DNA from: Paracoccaceae bacterium
Lineage (GTDB): Bacteria; Pseudomonadota; Alphaproteobacteria; Rhodobacterales; Rhodobacteraceae
Direction of reading: 5' to 3'
Length of the DNA stretch: 8,115 nt
Assembly (NCBI GenBank): GCA_009920225.1
Contig: RGAJ01000066.1
Coordinates: forward strand, 1 to 8,115
The translations under genes and the position numbers were made by a program. The notes beneath the pieces were generated by a model. The model saw nothing but the letters and a program-made list of their open reading frames with translations. It was not told where the DNA came from and searched no databases. This document shows positions 5,814 through 8,115 of the stretch, in pieces. Position 1 is the first letter of the stretch. Each line of letters starts with the position of its first letter.

Positions 5814-6809
5814 TTATCGTAACCACAATTTGTGATTTTTCAACCGTTTCCGAATGATGCGCTCCGACGATGGCAGAGCGTTTTGATCAAACAATCCGCG
5901 CGCTTTTTGTCCTGCGTTTTGATAGATCGTGCGTTTAAAGGCGTCATAGTCCTTTAACACCTTTTTAACACGGTTTTCACCTGTAACCTCGGTCAGATAA
6001 TCAATCGTGGCCTCAGGTGCAGTGGCGTAAAGCAGCGACATATATCGGTAATGCGTGCTGATGCTGCCATCCAAAAAACCGTGTGGCAAGGTGTCACGCC
6101 CGCCGCCAAAGCTTTGTAAAACAAGCGGCAGCGCGATTTGATCGAGCCACGGATAGAGTGTTTGACATTCGATGGCCTTGGGCGGCGTGTCACGAATGGT
6201 TTTGGCGATGTGCAGATACCGATCCCCAAATTCATGCGGGCATTTGTAATAGAAAAACCCTGCGTTGAAATAGGAATAGCGTCGCCAAAATTCATCTGGC
6301 TGAGACAGATCGAGGCTTGCGTTGAAATCGAGATAAAACGGATCATAAAGCGATTTCCAAATCTCGGTATATCCAGGACCATAAAGTTCGATTTCGGGCC
6401 ACGTGCCTTCGACCTTGGTGGATGCGCTTGGGCGATCAAAATCAAAGGGCACAGATGTGATATCACCTGTAATCAAGGTGTCTGTGTCAAAAAATACAAA
6501 AGGTTCGCCCTTGGGCAAGGCCGAGAGACATTCGATTTTATTGCCATTGGGGTAATATTCACCAAAGACCTGATTTTCGAAAGGTAGAAAGGTAACCTTG
6601 AGCTTTTCCAACAAGTCCCGCGCGGGTCCCGCGGGGATACGCGGATCGCTTTGCCATTTATGATTGGGTTGCGGTTCGGCGACGAACAGTGTGCCATTGA
6701 AATCAGGATTGCTTTTGCGAAAGGATGCGGCAAACAGGGCCGCTTCGAATTGAAGCCGTCCAGATTGCCCGACAATGACGATGTTAAAATTCTTCAAAAT
6801 AAGCCCCAT
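5814..6809 (-). CDS. GT8-like glycosyltransferase (GT-A fold, DxD motif)
   Basis: A 331-residue cytoplasmic protein with the landmarks of a GT-A retaining glycosyltransferase. These are an opening strand KNFNIVIVG (6-14), FVFFDTDTLITGDI (104-117) with the metal/sugar-nucleotide DxD at Asp108-Thr-Asp110, YFNAGFFYY (180-188), WLDQIAL (221-227) and a late His in STHYRY (251-256). The order DxD, NAG, DQ, H is that of GT8-type enzymes. It probably transfers a sugar to a lipopolysaccharide, capsule or other glycan, but donor and acceptor cannot be read from the sequence. The C-terminus is basic (RIIRKRLKNHKLWLR), possibly for membrane contact. The ATG at 6809 has no clear ribosome site. TTG at 6797 (codon 5) is preceded by GGGG at 6 nt and would start MKNFNIVIVG, so the true start may be four residues later. 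G+C is about 49% by hand count, well below the GMC gene. Confidence 0.8.
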   Translation of the reverse strand: MGLILKNFNIVIVGQSGRLQFEAALFAASFRKSNPDFNGTLFVAEPQPNHKWQSDPRIPAGPARDLLEKLKVTFLPFENQVFGEYYPNGNKIECLSALPKGEPFVFFDTDTLITGDITSVPFDFDRPSASTKVEGTWPEIELYGPGYTEIWKSLYDPFYLDFNASLDLSQPDEFWRRYSYFNAGFFYYKCPHEFGDRYLHIAKTIRDTPPKAIECQTLYPWLDQIALPLVLQSFGGGRDTLPHGFLDGSISTHYRYMSLLYATAPEATIDYLTEVTGENRVKKVLKDYDAFKRTIYQNAGQKARGLFDQNALPSSERIIRKRLKNHKLWLR

Positions 6810-6870
6810 GTGTTACACCAGTGCTAGCGCAACCGAAAAGACGGGTAAACCATGAATGCGTCAATGGTTT

Positions 6871-8115
6871 TTATTCTGTTGCGATTGCGCCGCGACCAAG
6901 GATCAAATCTGCCGCTTTTTCCGCGATCATGATCGTGGGCGCGTTGGTGTTGCCTGAGACAAGCGTTGGCATGATGGACGCGTCGACCACGCGGATCCCA
7001 TCCATCCCGTGAACGCGCAGGCTGGCATCAACCACATCGCCTTGTGCCGGATCGGGCCCCATGCGGCAGGTGGACACAGGATGATAAAGCGTCACACCCG
7101 TCGCGCGGGCATAGTCCAATAATTCCGCATCGGTCGTATTTTCAATGCCAGGTCTGATTTCGCTGTCGACATATTGGGCAATTGGGGGGGCTGACATGAT
7201 CTGTCGCGCGATGCGCAGACCAGCGATATGCACCTGTTGATCGACTTCGGCTGCAAGGTAATTGGTGACAATTTTTGGGGCACTGAGCGGATCGTTTGAT
7301 GCGATATGCACATGTCCCATGCTTTCAGGACGCAATTGGCAGGGACCAAATGTCATTCCGGGGAAACGATCAAAGATCCGTTTTTGTGGATTGGCAAATG
7401 TGGCGTTTGCGATGTGGTATTGTATGTCTGGCCCGAGCAACCCGTCGCGTGATCGCACAAACCCACCCAACATTCCGGCGGGCAAGGTCAACGCCCCACG
7501 CCGCGTTGTCAGAAACCGCAGAACCTCGCCCACCAATCGTGGACCGCGGGACAAGTGGTTGATGGATATATTGCTGTTCAACCGCCAAGAAATACGCGAG
7601 ATATAGTGATCCGCCATATGTTCACCGACCCCCTGAAGGTGGTGCTGTGTCGCGATGCCCAAGGCGTTCAATCGCTGTGCATCACCGATGCCCGAGAGTT
7701 CAAGGATTTGTGGTGACTGGATCGCCCCTGCCGAAAGGATCGTTTCGCGCCGCGCGGTGAGTGTTTTGTGATGTCCACGATGATCGCACACCACACCCGT
7801 GACCCGCTTGCCCTCAATCGTGAGGCGTAGAACACGGGCGTTCGTTAAGACGGTCAGATTTTTTCGATGCCGCACCGGTGACAGATAGGCACGCCGTGTC
7901 GAATGGCGGATGCCGTTTTTTTGCGTCACTTGGTAGTATGAAAACCCGTCCTGCGATGCGCCATTATAGTCTGGGTTATTGGGATAGCCCAAGCTTTCAG
8001 CGGATTGGATGACATAATCCAATGCAGGATAGGTCGAGCGGATGTTTGACACGTTCAACGGCCCACCCCGTCCGCGGTAGCTGTCGTCAACCTGATGCGG
8101 CGCACCCACTTGGCA
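6871..8115 (-). CDS. GMC-family FAD-dependent oxidoreductase (choline/alcohol dehydrogenase-like), 5' end outside window
   Basis: C-terminal 414 residues of a glucose-methanol-choline oxidoreductase, an FAD enzyme that oxidises alcohols to aldehydes. The N-terminal 120 or so residues, with the GxGxxG FAD motif, lie beyond the right edge. Visible are GGPLNVSN (the early substrate-domain motif), the GMC signature [15 protein letters not shown] (130-144 of the fragment), GVGEHMADH, and the catalytic pair: His345 in [11 protein letters not shown] and Asn391 in [11 protein letters not shown]. It ends [10 protein letters not shown], the usual closing helix. The His/Asn pair is typical of choline and alcohol dehydrogenases. 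The motif HPVSTCRMG fits broad AlkJ-like alcohol dehydrogenases at least as well as BetA, so I give no symbol. A GTG at 8109 is not a real start, because the frame stays open to the edge and the protein would lack its FAD-binding motif. The next gene begins 61 nt downstream. Confidence 0.94.
   Translation of the reverse strand, partial: CQVGAPHQVDDSYRGRGGPLNVSNIRSTYPALDYVIQSAESLGYPNNPDYNGASQDGFSYYQVTQKNGIRHSTRRAYLSPVRHRKNLTVLTNARVLRLTIEGKRVTGVVCDHRGHHKTLTARRETILSAGAIQSPQILELSGIGDAQRLNALGIATQHHLQGVGEHMADHYISRISWRLNSNISINHLSRGPRLVGEVLRFLTTRRGALTLPAGMLGGFVRSRDGLLGPDIQYHIANATFANPQKRIFDRFPGMTFGPCQLRPESMGHVHIASNDPLSAPKIVTNYLAAEVDQQVHIAGLRIARQIMSAPPIAQYVDSEIRPGIENTTDAELLDYARATGVTLYHPVSTCRMGPDPAQGDVVDASLRVHGMDGIRVVDASIMPTLVSGNTNAPTIMIAEKAADLILGRGAIATE

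Noticed and set aside
6810..6870. Terminator or promoter between the GMC and glycosyltransferase genes
   Set aside because: TTGACG on the minus strand looks like a -35, but no -10 hexamer follows at 16-18 bp. The ACCAT/ATGGT inverted repeat is only 5 bp and has no T-run as a terminator.

Overview
The window reads as chromosomal DNA of a marine-type alphaproteobacterium, most likely Rhodobacterales (Roseobacter group). I base this on protein style (a KefB-like antiporter, a DUF2161 protein, a large proline-rich membrane protein of a kind I associate with roseobacters), on mixed ATG/GTG/TTG starts, and on moderate G+C. This is an inference from recognition, not from a search. All genes look intact apart from the two cut by the window edges. 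I see no tRNA, rRNA, CRISPR array, transposase or phage gene.

Layout. At the left edge is the N-terminal 230 codons of a Kef/CPA2-type cation:proton antiporter (minus strand). Upstream of it, on the same strand, is a 718-residue single-pass membrane protein. Its N-terminal cytoplasmic part resembles the GspL/PilM fold, a long Pro-rich periplasmic linker follows, and it ends in a GspC/PilP-like domain. This is the most unusual gene here. A 148-bp palindrome-rich divergent region separates it from the only plus-strand gene, an exported SIMPL-domain (DUF541) protein, which ends in a strong intrinsic terminator.

Converging on that terminator is a minus-strand run with small gaps: a GMC-family FAD oxidoreductase (5' end outside the window), then after 61 nt a GT8-like glycosyltransferase, then after 3 nt a DUF2161 protein with a PD-(D/E)XK-like core and a C-terminal winged-helix-like region, then after 33 nt metY (O-acetylhomoserine sulfhydrylase). 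The last three could share a transcript. The glycosyltransferase gene is about 10 percentage points lower in G+C than the GMC gene by hand count, which suggests separate acquisition.

How the genes work together: only metY has a firm pathway role (homocysteine synthesis). The antiporter, the SIMPL protein, the L/PilP-like fusion and the glycosyltransferase are all envelope-related, but the sequence does not tie them into one system. The best candidate for something undescribed is the fusion protein: an apparent merger of two parts of a type II secretion or type IV pilus inner-membrane platform, with no other secretion or pilus gene in the window.
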